From NCBI RefSeq assembly GCF_011682175.1, contig NZ_WHJG01000008.1:124001-188000 (forward strand): 64,000 bases of DNA, given 5' to 3'. The notes below the pieces were generated by a model, which worked only from the letters and a program-made list of their open reading frames with translations, made no database searches and was not told the origin of the DNA. Shown here in pieces: positions 1 to 9,124 of this stretch. The translations under genes were made by a program, and so were the position numbers. The DNA is from Massilia frigida. GTDB taxonomy: Bacteria; Pseudomonadota; Gammaproteobacteria; Burkholderiales; Burkholderiaceae_D. Numbering within the stretch: the stretch's first letter is position 1; each line of letters begins with the position of its first letter.

Positions 1-972
1 GCCCAGTACAGGAATGTGCACGACGTACAGCGTGAACGAAAAATTGGAAAAGAACACCGCTACCCGATGCACCGACGCAAGGAACCTTTGCTTCGCAGGA
101 AGCGGATTCACCGTACTCGACAAGAACAGCAAAAACAAGACGCTCAGCAGCAGATCTTGCGGGAACGACTCGACGACCATATCGTCGTTACGTCCTTTTA
201 ACCTGAAGACCACCGACGCGATCGTCAGCACAAGCAGCATCATCATGCGCAGCGGCGTTCCGCACTCGATCCGCACGCGCGAGAACGCCGCACCCAGCAG
301 CCAGATCGTGAAATACAGCACCATCTCGCCCGGCAACAGGACGCCCACAGCCAGCAATGCGCTTGCCGCCAGTGCGCGCCGCACGCCGGAACTGGCCGCC
401 ACGCACATCAGCAGCAGCGGAAACATCACGTAGTACCACGTTTCGTTGGACAGGCTCCAGAGCGGGAAGTTCCCTCCGAATTCAGGGACGACGACGGTTT
501 GCAGGCCGACCAGATTGCCGGCCAGCGCCGTCGCCGAATAGTCGTTTGCCGGCGCGAAATCCGGTGCACGCGGATCGATCACGCCGCTGACGATGCCGCT
601 GGCCAGAATGAGCACGAAGGTGGGCAGCAGCACAGTCCACAGGCGCGTGGCGCGGTCGATCGCATACAGCCCGATGGCGTGCGGCTGGCCGAGCTTGTTG
701 AGCAGGCTGCCGCCAACCAGCCAACCGCTGATCAGGAAAAATACCACCACGGCCTGGTGCGCAAAACCGGTCAGGAAAGCCAGTCCCTGGTACCACAAGG
801 TCGGGTTTTCCAGCGTGCGCAGGCCAGGAAAGAATTCATTGCGCAGGTGGGCGGCGGCCACTTCGATGGCCGCCAGGCCGCGCAGCAGTGAAATAAGCAA
901 GGAATGCCAGGAGTTTTCCCCCAGCTGGCTTTCCTTCAGAAAGCGGATGCTTGGCATCGGATGCGAGTTCAT
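1..972 (-). CDS. AT3-family membrane acyltransferase (partial)
   Basis: Integral-membrane acyltransferase 3 family protein, expected to O-acetylate or acylate a cell-surface glycan. The reading frame opens at an ATG (complement of 970-972) and runs off the left edge, giving 324 residues with no stop. Family signatures are visible: a conserved His near residue 42 (AAAHLRNEFF), FLISGWLVGG at about 79-88, and PLWSLSNETWYY at about 170-181, with several hydrophobic segments between. It is the last visible gene of the minus-strand polysaccharide locus, 20 bp after the PAP2 gene. Decorating the repeat unit is inferred from context; the acceptor cannot be read from the sequence. Confidence 0.85.
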   Translation of the reverse strand, partial: MNSHPMPSIRFLKESQLGENSWHSLLISLLRGLAAIEVAAAHLRNEFFPGLRTLENPTLWYQGLAFLTGFAHQAVVVFFLISGWLVGGSLLNKLGQPHAIGLYAIDRATRLWTVLLPTFVLILASGIVSGVIDPRAPDFAPANDYSATALAGNLVGLQTVVVPEFGGNFPLWSLSNETWYYVMFPLLLMCVAASSGVRRALAASALLAVGVLLPGEMVLYFTIWLLGAAFSRVRIECGTPLRMMMLLVLTIASVVFRLKGRNDDMVVESFPQDLLLSVLFLLFLSSTVNPLPAKQRFLASVHRVAVFFSNFSFTLYVVHIPVLG

Positions 973-992
973 GGTGCGATATCCCGGTGAAG

Positions 993-1595
993 TTAGTCGA
1001 TGGAGAGCGGGTAGACGCGCGCGTTGCCGGACAACAGGCGCGCGGCGCGGATCATCCAGTAGCCCAGGTGCGCCGATTTCATGAACCACGCCGCCGCGAT
1101 CAGCGTCAGCAAGGCCCACAGCAAACCGTGCGGCGGCAGGGTGGACACGCTGGCGCCGCCGAGGCGGATGCTGCCGAGGCTGACCGCCGCGCCCAGCAGC
1201 GAGCCGGCCACGGCTTCCGCCACGCTGTGCTGGCCGTCCGCGACCAGCAGCGCGCAGACCAGTGCGCCAAGCGCCAGGCCGAGCGCGATCCCGGCGCGGC
1301 GCCAGCCATCGGCGCGTCCGTGCAGCAGCATCCAGAACAGCATCGGAAAGAGCGCGCTCGCGCTCGCGGCATGTCCGCTGAGCGCCTTGAAGTTGAGCGG
1401 CGGCACGCCGCCGCCCCAGCCGAGGAAGACGATCTTGCTGGCGCCGACCAGGGCCAGCCCGGTGCCCAGCAGCACGCCCCAGCAACACGCCATGCGCCAC
1501 GCGCGCGCGGCCAGCAGCCAGGCGAACAGGGCGGCGCCGAGGGCGATGGCCAGGCGCGGATCGCCAAGGTGCAGCAGGGGCATGACCATGTTCAT
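993..1595 (-). CDS. PAP2-family membrane phosphatase
   Basis: Type 2 phosphatidic acid phosphatase family protein of 200 residues with about six hydrophobic segments. The core reads GASKIVFLGWG, then SGHAASASALFP (PSGH-type motif), then DGQHSVAEAVAG (His-x3-acid motif, with Glu in place of the usual Asp). Enzymes of this type remove phosphate from lipid phosphates or undecaprenyl pyrophosphate. In a polysaccharide cluster, recycling of the lipid carrier is a reasonable inference. I chose the ATG at 1595 because the reading frame upstream overlaps the preceding sugar transferase gene; ATGs two and four codons further in are alternatives. Confidence 0.75.
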   Translation of the reverse strand: MNMVMPLLHLGDPRLAIALGAALFAWLLAARAWRMACCWGVLLGTGLALVGASKIVFLGWGGGVPPLNFKALSGHAASASALFPMLFWMLLHGRADGWRRAGIALGLALGALVCALLVADGQHSVAEAVAGSLLGAAVSLGSIRLGGASVSTLPPHGLLWALLTLIAAAWFMKSAHLGYWMIRAARLLSGNARVYPLSID

Positions 1596-1605
1596 GGCAG
1601 TGTCG

Positions 1606-2196
1606 CTAGCGCGCCAGCGCGGCCAGGGTGCTGAAAATAATGCGCAGGTCGGTCCAGAACCCGCGCTCGCGCACATAGCGCACGTTGTAGTCGAGCTTGG
1701 CGGGCAGGATGGTGTCCAGGTAGGCCCGCTCCGGATCGGCGCTACGGCCGAGAATGGCGTTTTCGTCCTTGTAGCAGATCGACGCCCAGTCCGTGATGCC
1801 CGGCGCGACCGAGAGCACGATGGCGCGCACCTCGGGCGGATAGCAGGCGACGTAGCGCGGCACTTCGGGACGCGGCCCGACCAGGCTCATGCTGCCCTGG
1901 AGGACGTTGATCAGCTGTGGCAATTCGTCGATCTTATAGCGGCGCAAACAGGTGCCGACGCGCGTGATGCGCGCATCCGCGCCGACGGTGAGCTGGGCGC
2001 CGTGGCCGCAGTCGACGCGCATGGTACGGAATTTGATGATGTCGAACAGCACGCCGTGACGGCCGACGCGTTGTTGACGGAACCAAGCCGGCCCTGGCGA
2101 GTCCAATCGAATACAGACAGCGACGACGGCGAACAGCGGGGCCAGCACCAGCAGCCCGGCCAGCGCCGCCACGATGTCGAAAAGACGCTTGCTCAT
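1606..2196 (-). CDS. PglC-like initiating phosphoglycosyl transferase
   Basis: Bacterial sugar transferase of the small monotopic type (196 residues, close to the roughly 200 of PglC). It transfers a phospho-sugar from a UDP-sugar to undecaprenyl phosphate, the first membrane step of repeat-unit assembly. It starts [20 protein letters not shown], one membrane-dipping hydrophobic segment, followed by [18 protein letters not shown], the catalytic Asp-Glu in [20 protein letters not shown] and GITDWASI. The ATG overlaps the stop of the upstream aminotransferase (ATGA), so the two are probably translationally coupled. The long WcaJ-type N-terminal membrane domain is absent, which favours an amino-sugar substrate by analogy with PglC; the actual substrate is inference. 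Confidence 0.9.
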   Translation of the reverse strand: MSKRLFDIVAALAGLLVLAPLFAVVAVCIRLDSPGPAWFRQQRVGRHGVLFDIIKFRTMRVDCGHGAQLTVGADARITRVGTCLRRYKIDELPQLINVLQGSMSLVGPRPEVPRYVACYPPEVRAIVLSVAPGITDWASICYKDENAILGRSADPERAYLDTILPAKLDYNVRYVRERGFWTDLRIIFSTLAALAR

Positions 2197-3389
2197 GTCA
2201 GCAACTCGCTCAGGGTATCGATGATGCGTTGCTGGTCGGCGTCGCTCATGCGCGTGTACAGGGGCAGGGACAGCATGCAGCCGAAGCTGGCCTCCGCCAC
2301 GGGAAACTGTTCCGGGCTCAGGCGGCAGCTGTCGCGCCAGAACGGATGGCGGTGCAGTGGAATGAAATGCACGCTGGTACCGATGCCGCGCTCGGAGAGG
2401 CGCGCGATCAGTTCGTCGCGGCCGAGCCTGGCGCCGGGTTCCAGCCGCACCACGTACAGGTGCCAGGCGTGGCTGCTGCCGGGCGCGGGCACCGGGGGCA
2501 AGCGCAGCGGCAAGCATTGAAGGCCGCTGGCGTAGGCTTGCGCCAATTGTTGGCGTCGTAACAGGAAGCGGTCGATCTTGCGCAACTGCTCGATGCCCAT
2601 GGCGGAGGCAAGATCGGTCAGGTTGTACTTGAAGCCGGCCGCGACGACATCGTAGAACCAGGCTGGCGTGCGCGAGGTGTAGCGGTCGAAGGCGTCCTGG
2701 CTGATGCCGTGGATGCGCATCAGGCGCACGCGGCGGGCCAGGTTGGCGTCGCGCGTGACGACCATGCCGCCTTCGCCGGTGGTCATGGTTTTGTTGGCGT
2801 AGAAACTGAAGACGGTGGCGTCGCTCGCCAGGGTGCCGACCAGGCGGCCCTTGTAGCGCGTTGGGAAGGCGTGCGCGGCGTCTTCGACGACTTTGAGCTG
2901 GAAGGCGGCAGCCAGGGCCAGCACGCCGTCCATGTCGCAGGCCAGGCCGGCGTAATGCACGGGAATGATGGCGCGCGTGCGCGGCCCGATTGCGGCCTCG
3001 ACCGCTGCCAGGTCGAGGTTCAGGGTATCCGGGTCGGCGTCGACCAGGACCGGGTGCGCGCCGAGATAGTGCACCACTTCGGCGGTGGCGGTAAAGGTCA
3101 GGGTCGGCACGATGACTTCGTCGCCGGGGCCGATGCCGAGCGCTTCGAGCGCCAGATGCAGGCCGGCGGTCGCTGAGTTGACGGAGATCGCTTCCAGGCC
3201 GCCCCCGAGGTAGGCGGCGAAGTCGTGTTCGAACTGGCGGGTGCGCGGGCCGGTGGTAACCCAGCCCGAGCGCAGGCATTCGACCACGGCGGCGATTTCC
3301 TCGTCGCCGATATCGGGCAGGGCAAAAGGGAGAAAGGGCGGTGCGGCTGGTAGGGCCGGGCCCGGCTTGGGTGTCAGGTCTTCAGGCAT
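2193..3389 (-). CDS. DegT/DnrJ/EryC1 sugar aminotransferase
   Basis: PLP-dependent nucleotide-sugar aminotransferase of 398 residues, full length for the family. It shows [10 protein letters not shown] near residue 41, [15 protein letters not shown] at 71, [11 protein letters not shown] at about 167 and the PLP lysine in [12 protein letters not shown] (Lys200). It transfers an amino group from glutamate to a keto-sugar nucleotide. It is coupled to the PglC-like transferase and separate from the WbpE-like aminotransferase at 10385. A plausible substrate is the 4-keto product of the WbpM-like dehydratase at 14634 (PglE-type reaction), but 3-keto sugars cannot be excluded. Upstream lies a gene-free stretch carrying two repeat units. 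Confidence 0.88.
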   Translation of the reverse strand: MPEDLTPKPGPALPAAPPFLPFALPDIGDEEIAAVVECLRSGWVTTGPRTRQFEHDFAAYLGGGLEAISVNSATAGLHLALEALGIGPGDEVIVPTLTFTATAEVVHYLGAHPVLVDADPDTLNLDLAAVEAAIGPRTRAIIPVHYAGLACDMDGVLALAAAFQLKVVEDAAHAFPTRYKGRLVGTLASDATVFSFYANKTMTTGEGGMVVTRDANLARRVRLMRIHGISQDAFDRYTSRTPAWFYDVVAAGFKYNLTDLASAMGIEQLRKIDRFLLRRQQLAQAYASGLQCLPLRLPPVPAPGSSHAWHLYVVRLEPGARLGRDELIARLSERGIGTSVHFIPLHRHPFWRDSCRLSPEQFPVAEASFGCMLSLPLYTRMSDADQQRIIDTLSELLT

Positions 3390-3485
3390 GATGGGTGCTC
3401 CGTGAAGTTGGTAGTCGCGTGCGGGCGCGCCGCGCGTAAGTTTTTATAGGAGGGAGAGCAAGCGTGGCGGTTGATTGCGCATTCG

Positions 3486-3699
3486 CCACCGTCGCCCCCG
3501 CGAAGGCGGGGGCCCAGGTTGCCTTGACAGCCGGCGATGGAACGACACCAAGCGCATCGTCGCGATGATTCCCCGGTGCGCCTTCTGTGGCCGTTGATAC
3601 GGCATCCCCCACCGTCGCCTCCGCGCAGGCGGGGGCCCAAGTTGCCTTGACAGCCGGCGACGGAACGACACCGCGCACATCGTCGCGATGAATCCCCGG
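3486..3699. repeat. Two direct copies of a ~90-bp intergenic repeat
   Basis: Two imperfect copies, about 3486-3576 and 3609-3699, lie 123 bp apart in the 450-bp gene-free stretch between the GT4 and DegT genes. Each begins CACCGTCGCC, contains a small palindrome (CCCCGCGAAGGCGGGGG in copy 1), continues with GTTGCCTTGACAGCCGGCGA and GGAACGACACC, and ends near TCGTCGCGATGA and CCCCGG. Reverse translation gives the pseudo-peptide TWAPAFAGAT typical of dispersed intergenic repeats. A related palindromic element lies at 26117-26217. I see no gene in 3390-3842. Confidence 0.75.
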
Positions 3700-3842
3700 G
3701 GCGGGCCCTGCCGGCAAAGTCGCACCCGCCTGTGGCATCAGCGGCCGGGCCGAGGCCGCTGCTTGGACGAGGCAGGCGCACGCTCCCGCAGCGCACGCGC
3801 CTGCTCCGTCATGTGCCGGCCGCTGGGAATGAGCGGTATGCA

Positions 3843-5075
3843 TCACGCGCACGCCTGCAAAAAGCGCCGGCCCAGCACCGGGTAGCTCAGGTTGGCCAGC
3901 GCATACGCGCGGCCACGTTGCCCCGCCGCCTCTCGCTCGTGCTGGTCGAGCGTGAACAGGGCCAGCAGGCCATGGACGACGGCGGCCGGGTCCTGCGGCG
4001 CCACGGTCAGGCCGCAACGCGCTTCGGCCACCGGATCGTTGCCGGCCTCGACCGAATGCAGGATGGGCCGGCCAGCCATCATGTAGTCGATCAGTTTGTT
4101 GGGGGCGATGCCATACCGGTACAGGCGCTGGCGCTGCCAGCCGATGTAGGCGACGTCGAAGCCGGCCAGCAAGGCCGGCACCTGTTGCTTGGGCACCGGA
4201 TCGAGAAAATGGACATTGTGCAAGCCCCGTTCGCGGGCCAGTTGCGTCAGCCGGGGCTTGGCGGGGCCGCCACCGGCCAGTACGAAGGCAATGCGCTGGT
4301 CGTCGGCCACCAGGGCGGCGGCGTCGAGCAGGGTGTCGAGGGCATTGGCGACACCGTGCGTGCCGGCATAGCCGACGATGAATTTGCCTTCGCGCCGCAA
4401 GGTCGCCAGGACGGCGCCAGCCTGCCCGGCAAGCACAGGCGGGGCGCACAGCCATTCGGCCGGGTCGGCGCCGTTCGGCACGATATGCAGTTTATGCGGC
4501 GCCATGCCGTGCGCTTCCAGATGGTCGCGTACCTTGGGCAGGATCGAGACGATGGCGCAGGCATTGCGGCAGGCATAGTTTTCGGCGGCCTGTAACAACA
4601 TGATGAAAGGATGCCAGCGAGAATAGCCGCCCAGTTCGATGGGCGAGAGCGGCCACAGGTCGTGCAGCTCGAACAGCAGGCGCGCGCCGGCCAGGCGGGC
4701 GATGCGGTGCGCCGGCCAGATGTCGAGCGGATAGGTGCTTGAGGCAATGACGACGTCGGGCGCCATCTCGGCGGCGAGCTGGGACGCATGCCATTGCAGG
4801 TAGCTGACGAAGGCCAGCATATTGAGCACGCGCGCCGCGCCGTTGCCGCGGTAGTCCGGGGTGGCGACCCAGCGGTAGCCGACCCCGTCGATGGTCTCGT
4901 CGAGTTGCGTGCGGCCGTGCAGTTGCGGCGCCTGGGCCCGGATGTGCGAGCGGGCCGAGGCGATGATGCGCACCGTGTGGCCCAGCCGCACCCATTCGCG
5001 CGCCAGGTAAAAGGGGCGGTATTCCATGCCGTGCCGAACCGAGCCGGCGTAGTGGTTGATGAGGAGAATGTTCAT
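3843..5075 (-). CDS. GT4-family glycosyltransferase (WbuB-like)
   Basis: GT-B fold retaining glycosyltransferase of 410 residues. The N-terminal domain opens MNILLINHYAGSVRHGMEYR, a WbuB-like start, and contains LLFELHDLWPLSPIELG. The C-terminal domain has FIVGYAGTHGVANALDTLL and KLIDYMMAGRPILHS, the nucleotide-sugar site region, with Asp where many GT4 enzymes have the first Glu of the EX7E motif. It should add one sugar of the repeat unit on the cytoplasmic face. It starts 28 bp after the deacetylase-like gene, consistent with one transcript. Donor and acceptor cannot be assigned from sequence alone. Confidence 0.88.
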   Translation of the reverse strand: MNILLINHYAGSVRHGMEYRPFYLAREWVRLGHTVRIIASARSHIRAQAPQLHGRTQLDETIDGVGYRWVATPDYRGNGAARVLNMLAFVSYLQWHASQLAAEMAPDVVIASSTYPLDIWPAHRIARLAGARLLFELHDLWPLSPIELGGYSRWHPFIMLLQAAENYACRNACAIVSILPKVRDHLEAHGMAPHKLHIVPNGADPAEWLCAPPVLAGQAGAVLATLRREGKFIVGYAGTHGVANALDTLLDAAALVADDQRIAFVLAGGGPAKPRLTQLARERGLHNVHFLDPVPKQQVPALLAGFDVAYIGWQRQRLYRYGIAPNKLIDYMMAGRPILHSVEAGNDPVAEARCGLTVAPQDPAAVVHGLLALFTLDQHEREAAGQRGRAYALANLSYPVLGRRFLQACA

Positions 5076-5103
5076 GCTGGAACCTCCTGCGGGCGGCGTG
5101 CGC

Positions 5104-5877
5104 TTACCATGTCAGCCCCTCGGCCAGGCGGCGCAGGTTGCAGCGCGTGGTGTCGCGCCAGTTGGTTTCCCACTGAACCGGATGGGTCAGCAGGCAGATG
5201 CTGCGGTAGCGCCCCAGCGCGGCATGCGGGGACATCGGGTGGTACAGCTGCGGCGGCGGGCGGTCGCTGATATACAGGTCGAACTTGTCGAGCAAGGCGC
5301 TGTCATACGTTTCACAGGCGATACCGCAGCGCGCGCGCAGGGTGTCATCGGCCAGGATTTCATTGTTGATGAGCTTGAGCCGGCGGTTGGCGAAGTCGCC
5401 GTGGCTGGCCACCGTGCGCAATTTGACGCCGAGTCCCTCTTCGATGCGGCGCAGGTTGGCGGCGAATTCCTCGCGGATGGCGGGCAGGTGGCGCCGCACT
5501 TCATCGGCATCCTTGATGTGCTGCCGTTTGGCGAAGGTGGCGATTTCCTCGAAGTGGTAGCTCGCTTCGCTGCCATAGTCTTCGATGTCGCGCATGAGGC
5601 CGAAGTCGAGCGTCGACAGGCGGAAGTAAAAGCTCGACCGTACCCCGTGCCGCACTTCGCACGCGAACATCCTGGCCGCCGTGCGCAGGTCGCTGTCGAT
5701 GTCGTGCCGGTGCACGATGGTGGGTGCGCGCCCCTGCGCCGGCGGCGGGCGCAGGAAGTCGCGCACCGACACTTGCGCGTAGCCGTGTTCGGCCGCGTCG
5801 CGCAGCAGGACCTCGTATTCGGGGAGGCGCGACGGCATCAGGTAATCGCTGTACAGGCGTCGGAAAAGTCGTTTCAT
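5104..5877 (-). CDS. Polysaccharide deacetylase-like protein
   Basis: 257-residue protein resembling NodB-like polysaccharide deacetylases found in exopolysaccharide loci. The metal-binding HDID-type motif is visible as VHRHDIDSDL near residue 54, followed by SSFYFRLSTLD, ASYHFEEIATFA and a conserved TVASHGDFANRR near 153. No signal peptide is seen, so it may act on lipid-linked or nucleotide-linked intermediates in the cytoplasm rather than on exported polymer. Its start codon overlaps the stop of the upstream GNAT-like gene (ATGA, 5874-5877). De-N-acetylation of a repeat-unit sugar is a family-based inference. Confidence 0.7.
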   Translation of the reverse strand: MKRLFRRLYSDYLMPSRLPEYEVLLRDAAEHGYAQVSVRDFLRPPPAQGRAPTIVHRHDIDSDLRTAARMFACEVRHGVRSSFYFRLSTLDFGLMRDIEDYGSEASYHFEEIATFAKRQHIKDADEVRRHLPAIREEFAANLRRIEEGLGVKLRTVASHGDFANRRLKLINNEILADDTLRARCGIACETYDSALLDKFDLYISDRPPPQLYHPMSPHAALGRYRSICLLTHPVQWETNWRDTTRCNLRRLAEGLTW

Positions 5878-6578
5878 CGGAGGTGGTAGAGCGCGCGATA
5901 GGGGGTGAAACCGAGCATGGTCTTGAACTGGCGCAGCCCGGGCAAGGCGCCGAAGTAGGTGTCGTACATCAGGTAGCGCGCCAGGCCCTGGTCGATCAGG
6001 CCGGCGGCGATGTCGCCCACCAGCAAATGCATGATGCCGTCGTTGTTGCGGTAACCCATGAGCTGCTCGAAGGCGTGGAAATTTCCATAGCGCCCAAGGT
6101 TGGCGTAGGCCACCAGTTTGCCGTCGGCGTCGAGCACGCCGTAATAGGTGAAGTTGCTCAGCTGGTCGTAGCAGCGCTGTTTTTCCAGGTATTGCTGGTC
6201 CATGGGACGCCCCTGGCGCGCCGCGACCGAGGTGTTGATGGCGAAGATGGCGTCCACATGGTCGTTGCGGTCGATCCGGGCCAGGGTGTAGCCGCGCGCG
6301 CGCGCCCGCTTGATATGGTGGGCGCCCCAGTTCCTGCCTTTGATGCTGTCGAGATAGGCGCTGCGTCCCTGGAAACGCTGCAGGTCGATCAGCGCGGCGC
6401 CCCAGCTCTTGTGCTGGATGATCTTGTAGCGCGGGTGGCGCTTGGTGTAATACCGGTAGGTCGAGCGCACATTCGCGGGAGCAATGGACAGGTCAAAATA
6501 CAAATGCGCGACCGGGAGCCGCAGCAATTGCCTGAAGGTGGAGACATGGTCCGAAACGGTGGCGAGTAAGCTGTTCAT
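5874..6578 (-). CDS. GNAT/FemAB-like acyltransferase
   Basis: 234-residue protein with the layout of a GNAT-fold acyl or aminoacyl transferase common in exopolysaccharide clusters. Supporting parts are the central strand NFTYYGVLDADGKLVAYANL, the acceptor-side HLLVGDIAAGLIDQGLARYL and the C-terminal KTMLGFTPYRALYHL. It is coupled by ATGA to the deacetylase-like gene, which suggests that one modifies an amino group exposed by the other. Upstream is a 229-bp gene-free gap with a perfect minus-strand TTGACA, so this gene may begin a secondary transcript. Exact substrate unknown. Confidence 0.6.
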   Translation of the reverse strand: MNSLLATVSDHVSTFRQLLRLPVAHLYFDLSIAPANVRSTYRYYTKRHPRYKIIQHKSWGAALIDLQRFQGRSAYLDSIKGRNWGAHHIKRARARGYTLARIDRNDHVDAIFAINTSVAARQGRPMDQQYLEKQRCYDQLSNFTYYGVLDADGKLVAYANLGRYGNFHAFEQLMGYRNNDGIMHLLVGDIAAGLIDQGLARYLMYDTYFGALPGLRQFKTMLGFTPYRALYHLR

Positions 6579-6596
6579 TGGCGTTCATCGCGGCAT

Positions 6597-6621
6597 AAAA
6601 CCGGCTTTCCTTGTTTGTCAA
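6597..6621 (-). promoter_or_regulatory. Possible internal promoter of the polysaccharide locus
   Basis: On the minus strand a consensus TTGACA (complement of 6616-6621) is followed 15-16 bp later by the AT-rich TTTTAT. This sits just upstream of the GNAT-like start at 6578, inside the only sizeable gap (6579-6807) in this half of the locus. The -10 match is weak and the spacing short, so this is tentative. Confidence 0.25.
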
Positions 6622-6807
6622 AATAAAGATCGGGCGCATTGGCTCCTGCGCCTGCGGGCCGGAAAAGGTTCGGGCTTTTCTTACTGTAGCCAGATGAATC
6701 GGCGGCTGTTTGAAGTTGCGTAAATCGATACGGGGCAAGCGCGGTGTTTTGTTATCAATCAGGGTCGCCGCATCATTTCATTTCGATGGAGACACGAATA
6801 TCGACCG

Positions 6808-7953
6808 CTATGTGCCGTGGCTGCCGGCTAGCCGCCGCTGGCCGGCCGCTGCTTGCATATCCTGATATAGCTGGATCAGTTTTTCCGATTCGATCGGCCA
6901 GTTATATTTTTCGAGAATCGCGCGGCGGCCATTGCGTCCCATGCGCCGGGCAATTTGCGGATTGCGTACGAAATAATCGATGGCGGCGGCAATTGCGGCC
7001 GGATCGAGCGGGTCGACGCACACGCCGCATTGATGATTTTGAATAATCGCGCGCCACAGGGGAATATCGGAAGCGATCACGGGAATGCCAGCTGCCATGT
7101 ATTCGAACATCTTGACCGGCAGGGCGTCGAGGTAATTGGGTTCCGGGTGCAGCGTTACCAGCCCGGCCAGGGCGCGCGCCATCACGGCGCGCACGCCCTC
7201 GCGGTCCAGATGGCCGGGACGGTTCAGGCGCTGCCAGCCGGGCAGCGCGCTCAGGGCGTTTTCCAGCGCCACCTCGGAAAAGCGCCCGGCCAGCGTGATG
7301 CGGGCGGGCGACTGCAACAAGTGCGCCGCCTCGACCAGTTCGCCGATGCCGCGCAGGGCCGACAGGCTGCCCACGTAACACACTTCCTGCCCTTTCTCGC
7401 GCCAGGGGGCGTCGGCGTCGAATTCGCCGGGCAGGGGGTAATTGTTGACATCGACCGTGTTTGGGTTGATTCGCAAGAACTTGTCCCTGATAAACGGTGT
7501 CGCGGCGACAATCGCATCGAAACGGCGGCAAGCGTGGCGTTCGGCGACGGCACAGGCGGCGGCGAGCAGGCGGCGCAGGAGTGGCGTGAGGTAGGGCTTG
7601 CCCAGCAATTGCAGCGGCAAGTCTTCGTGGGCGTCGAAAATGACGATTTTGCCGAGCCGCTTGAGGCGCAGCCCGGCGGGAATCAATTCCGGATCGTGCA
7701 GGTGATAGATATCGGCATCGATCTGGCGCGCGCGCTGCAAGACGCGGCGCGTACTGCCCAGCATGCGTCCCAGGCGTCCCGGGCTGTGCCCGACGTCGGT
7801 GATGTGGACGCCGCTGTCGCGCTCGTCCCCGAGGCCGTCGGCCACGACCAGCGTGACCCTATATCCCTGGCGCGCCAGCGCCCGGCATTGCTTGACGAAG
7901 ATCCGGGTGTCGCGGCGCGGATGGGCCGATGTCAGATGTGCGATTGAAAGCAT
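6808..7953 (-). CDS. GT4-family glycosyltransferase
   Basis: 381-residue GT-B glycosyltransferase. It opens MLSIAHLTSAHPRRDTRIFV, the usual N-terminus of this GT4 subgroup, followed by DIYHLHDPELIPAGLRL, VIFDAHEDLPLQLLGKPYL and the donor-site block VKMFEYMAAGIPVIASDIPL. It likely adds one residue of the repeat unit. The start is well supported by family alignment from residue 1. Its first 95 bp also encode, in another frame, the C-terminal tail of the upstream Wzy-like protein, an unusually long overlap. Substrate specificity is not readable. Confidence 0.9.
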   Translation of the reverse strand: MLSIAHLTSAHPRRDTRIFVKQCRALARQGYRVTLVVADGLGDERDSGVHITDVGHSPGRLGRMLGSTRRVLQRARQIDADIYHLHDPELIPAGLRLKRLGKIVIFDAHEDLPLQLLGKPYLTPLLRRLLAAACAVAERHACRRFDAIVAATPFIRDKFLRINPNTVDVNNYPLPGEFDADAPWREKGQEVCYVGSLSALRGIGELVEAAHLLQSPARITLAGRFSEVALENALSALPGWQRLNRPGHLDREGVRAVMARALAGLVTLHPEPNYLDALPVKMFEYMAAGIPVIASDIPLWRAIIQNHQCGVCVDPLDPAAIAAAIDYFVRNPQIARRMGRNGRRAILEKYNWPIESEKLIQLYQDMQAAAGQRRLAGSHGT

Positions 7954-9124
7954 GTGTCATTCCATACCGGTAGGATGAATACGCCGCCATGGTGGCGCCG
8001 ATGAGCATGTCGGTAAAATAGTGCGCGGTAATCAGGAGCAGCACCGTGATGCAGCAAAGCGAGAAGCCCAGGATGAATTCGCTGGAGCGCTGCTGCGCGA
8101 AATATCCTTTGAAAAACATGGGAATCGCGGGCACGATCAGGATGCCCAGCACAAACAGGAATCCGACCAGGCCGGTATCGACCCAGGCCGACAGCACGTT
8201 ATGCGAATACAGGCCGGGAGAATAACTGGCGTAATCGCCGAAAATGGGAAACTGGGCGATCGAATTCATCGCATACTCGCTCAGATGATGACGCTTGTTG
8301 GCCGAGCTCGAATGTGACAAATCAAGCAGCTCCAATACCCGGTTGCTGGGCAGCATGGATAATAGTTGGTCCAGGTTCGAGTAAATCAGCAGGAACAGGA
8401 CGATAAAGATGGCGGTCATCAAGGATTTATGCCGCGCATGATACAGCTCGATAATGGGAATCATGAACAGCAAGGCGGCAAATTCGCTGCGTGCGGTATT
8501 GACGAACAGGGTGGGCGCGGCCAGGCAGTACAGCACGATGCGCAGCTGCACCGGGCGGGTATAGGCAATCGCCGCAGCGAAGGTAAACAAATACGAGCGC
8601 GAAAACCCCTGGTAGGACGCCAGGCTCTCGGGATTCTTGGCCGTGCCGAGCGGCGCCAGGTAGAACGAGCCATCGACCGCGTAGGCAAACACGATGGCCG
8701 ACATGGCCAGCAGGCTCCCCAGCGCCATCTGGCGAAAGCGCCGCTCGCCCAGGTCGCACAGGCGGAACGCAAAGAACACGTTCAGCATGAAAATGATGCC
8801 CAGCACATGATTGCTGACGATCACGAGATTCGCGCCCGCCGCGGCGTTCACGCCGACGATCAGGGCGAAATACGCCAGGTACAGGAAGAATGCGACATCG
8901 CTCTTGCCCAGGTAATCCATGTTGCGCCGGACTTTGCTGGCGTAGACGAAAAACAGCATCGGCAAGAGCAGTAGCGATACCGGCGCGAAATAGCCACCCA
9001 GCACGGCCGGAATCTTTCCCAGCCCAAGTGCGGTGTGATAGAAGAAGAAGCCGGGAAACAGTGCAAAGAAGGCCAGCATCCCGGCCCGATGTTCGCGTCC
9101 CGCCGTGCGCGTGATCGGTTTCAT
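7859..9124 (-). CDS. O-antigen ligase/Wzy-like polymerase membrane protein
   Basis: 421-residue polytopic protein with about ten to twelve hydrophobic segments, starting MKPITRTAGREHRAGMLAFF. The segment GDYASYSPGLYSHNVLSAWV around residue 300 fits the large periplasmic loop of O-antigen ligase/polymerase proteins, where SHN is a family hallmark. It would polymerise repeat units in the periplasm. Start chosen at 9124 because it overlaps the flippase stop as ATGA. The last roughly 32 residues are hydrophilic and overlap the next gene by 95 bp, suggesting a C-terminal extension after loss of the original stop. Confidence 0.8.
   Translation of the reverse strand: MKPITRTAGREHRAGMLAFFALFPGFFFYHTALGLGKIPAVLGGYFAPVSLLLLPMLFFVYASKVRRNMDYLGKSDVAFFLYLAYFALIVGVNAAAGANLVIVSNHVLGIIFMLNVFFAFRLCDLGERRFRQMALGSLLAMSAIVFAYAVDGSFYLAPLGTAKNPESLASYQGFSRSYLFTFAAAIAYTRPVQLRIVLYCLAAPTLFVNTARSEFAALLFMIPIIELYHARHKSLMTAIFIVLFLLIYSNLDQLLSMLPSNRVLELLDLSHSSSANKRHHLSEYAMNSIAQFPIFGDYASYSPGLYSHNVLSAWVDTGLVGFLFVLGILIVPAIPMFFKGYFAQQRSSEFILGFSLCCITVLLLITAHYFTDMLIGATMAAYSSYRYGMTHAFNRTSDIGPSAPRHPDLRQAMPGAGAPGI

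Noticed and set aside
3486-3699. CRISPR array
   Set aside because: Only two long imperfect copies, no short regular repeats or spacers, and no cas genes nearby.
3382-4455. 357-codon minus-strand frame across the repeat region
   Set aside because: It overlaps the GT4 gene in another frame and ends in translated repeat units (TWAPAFAGAT type).
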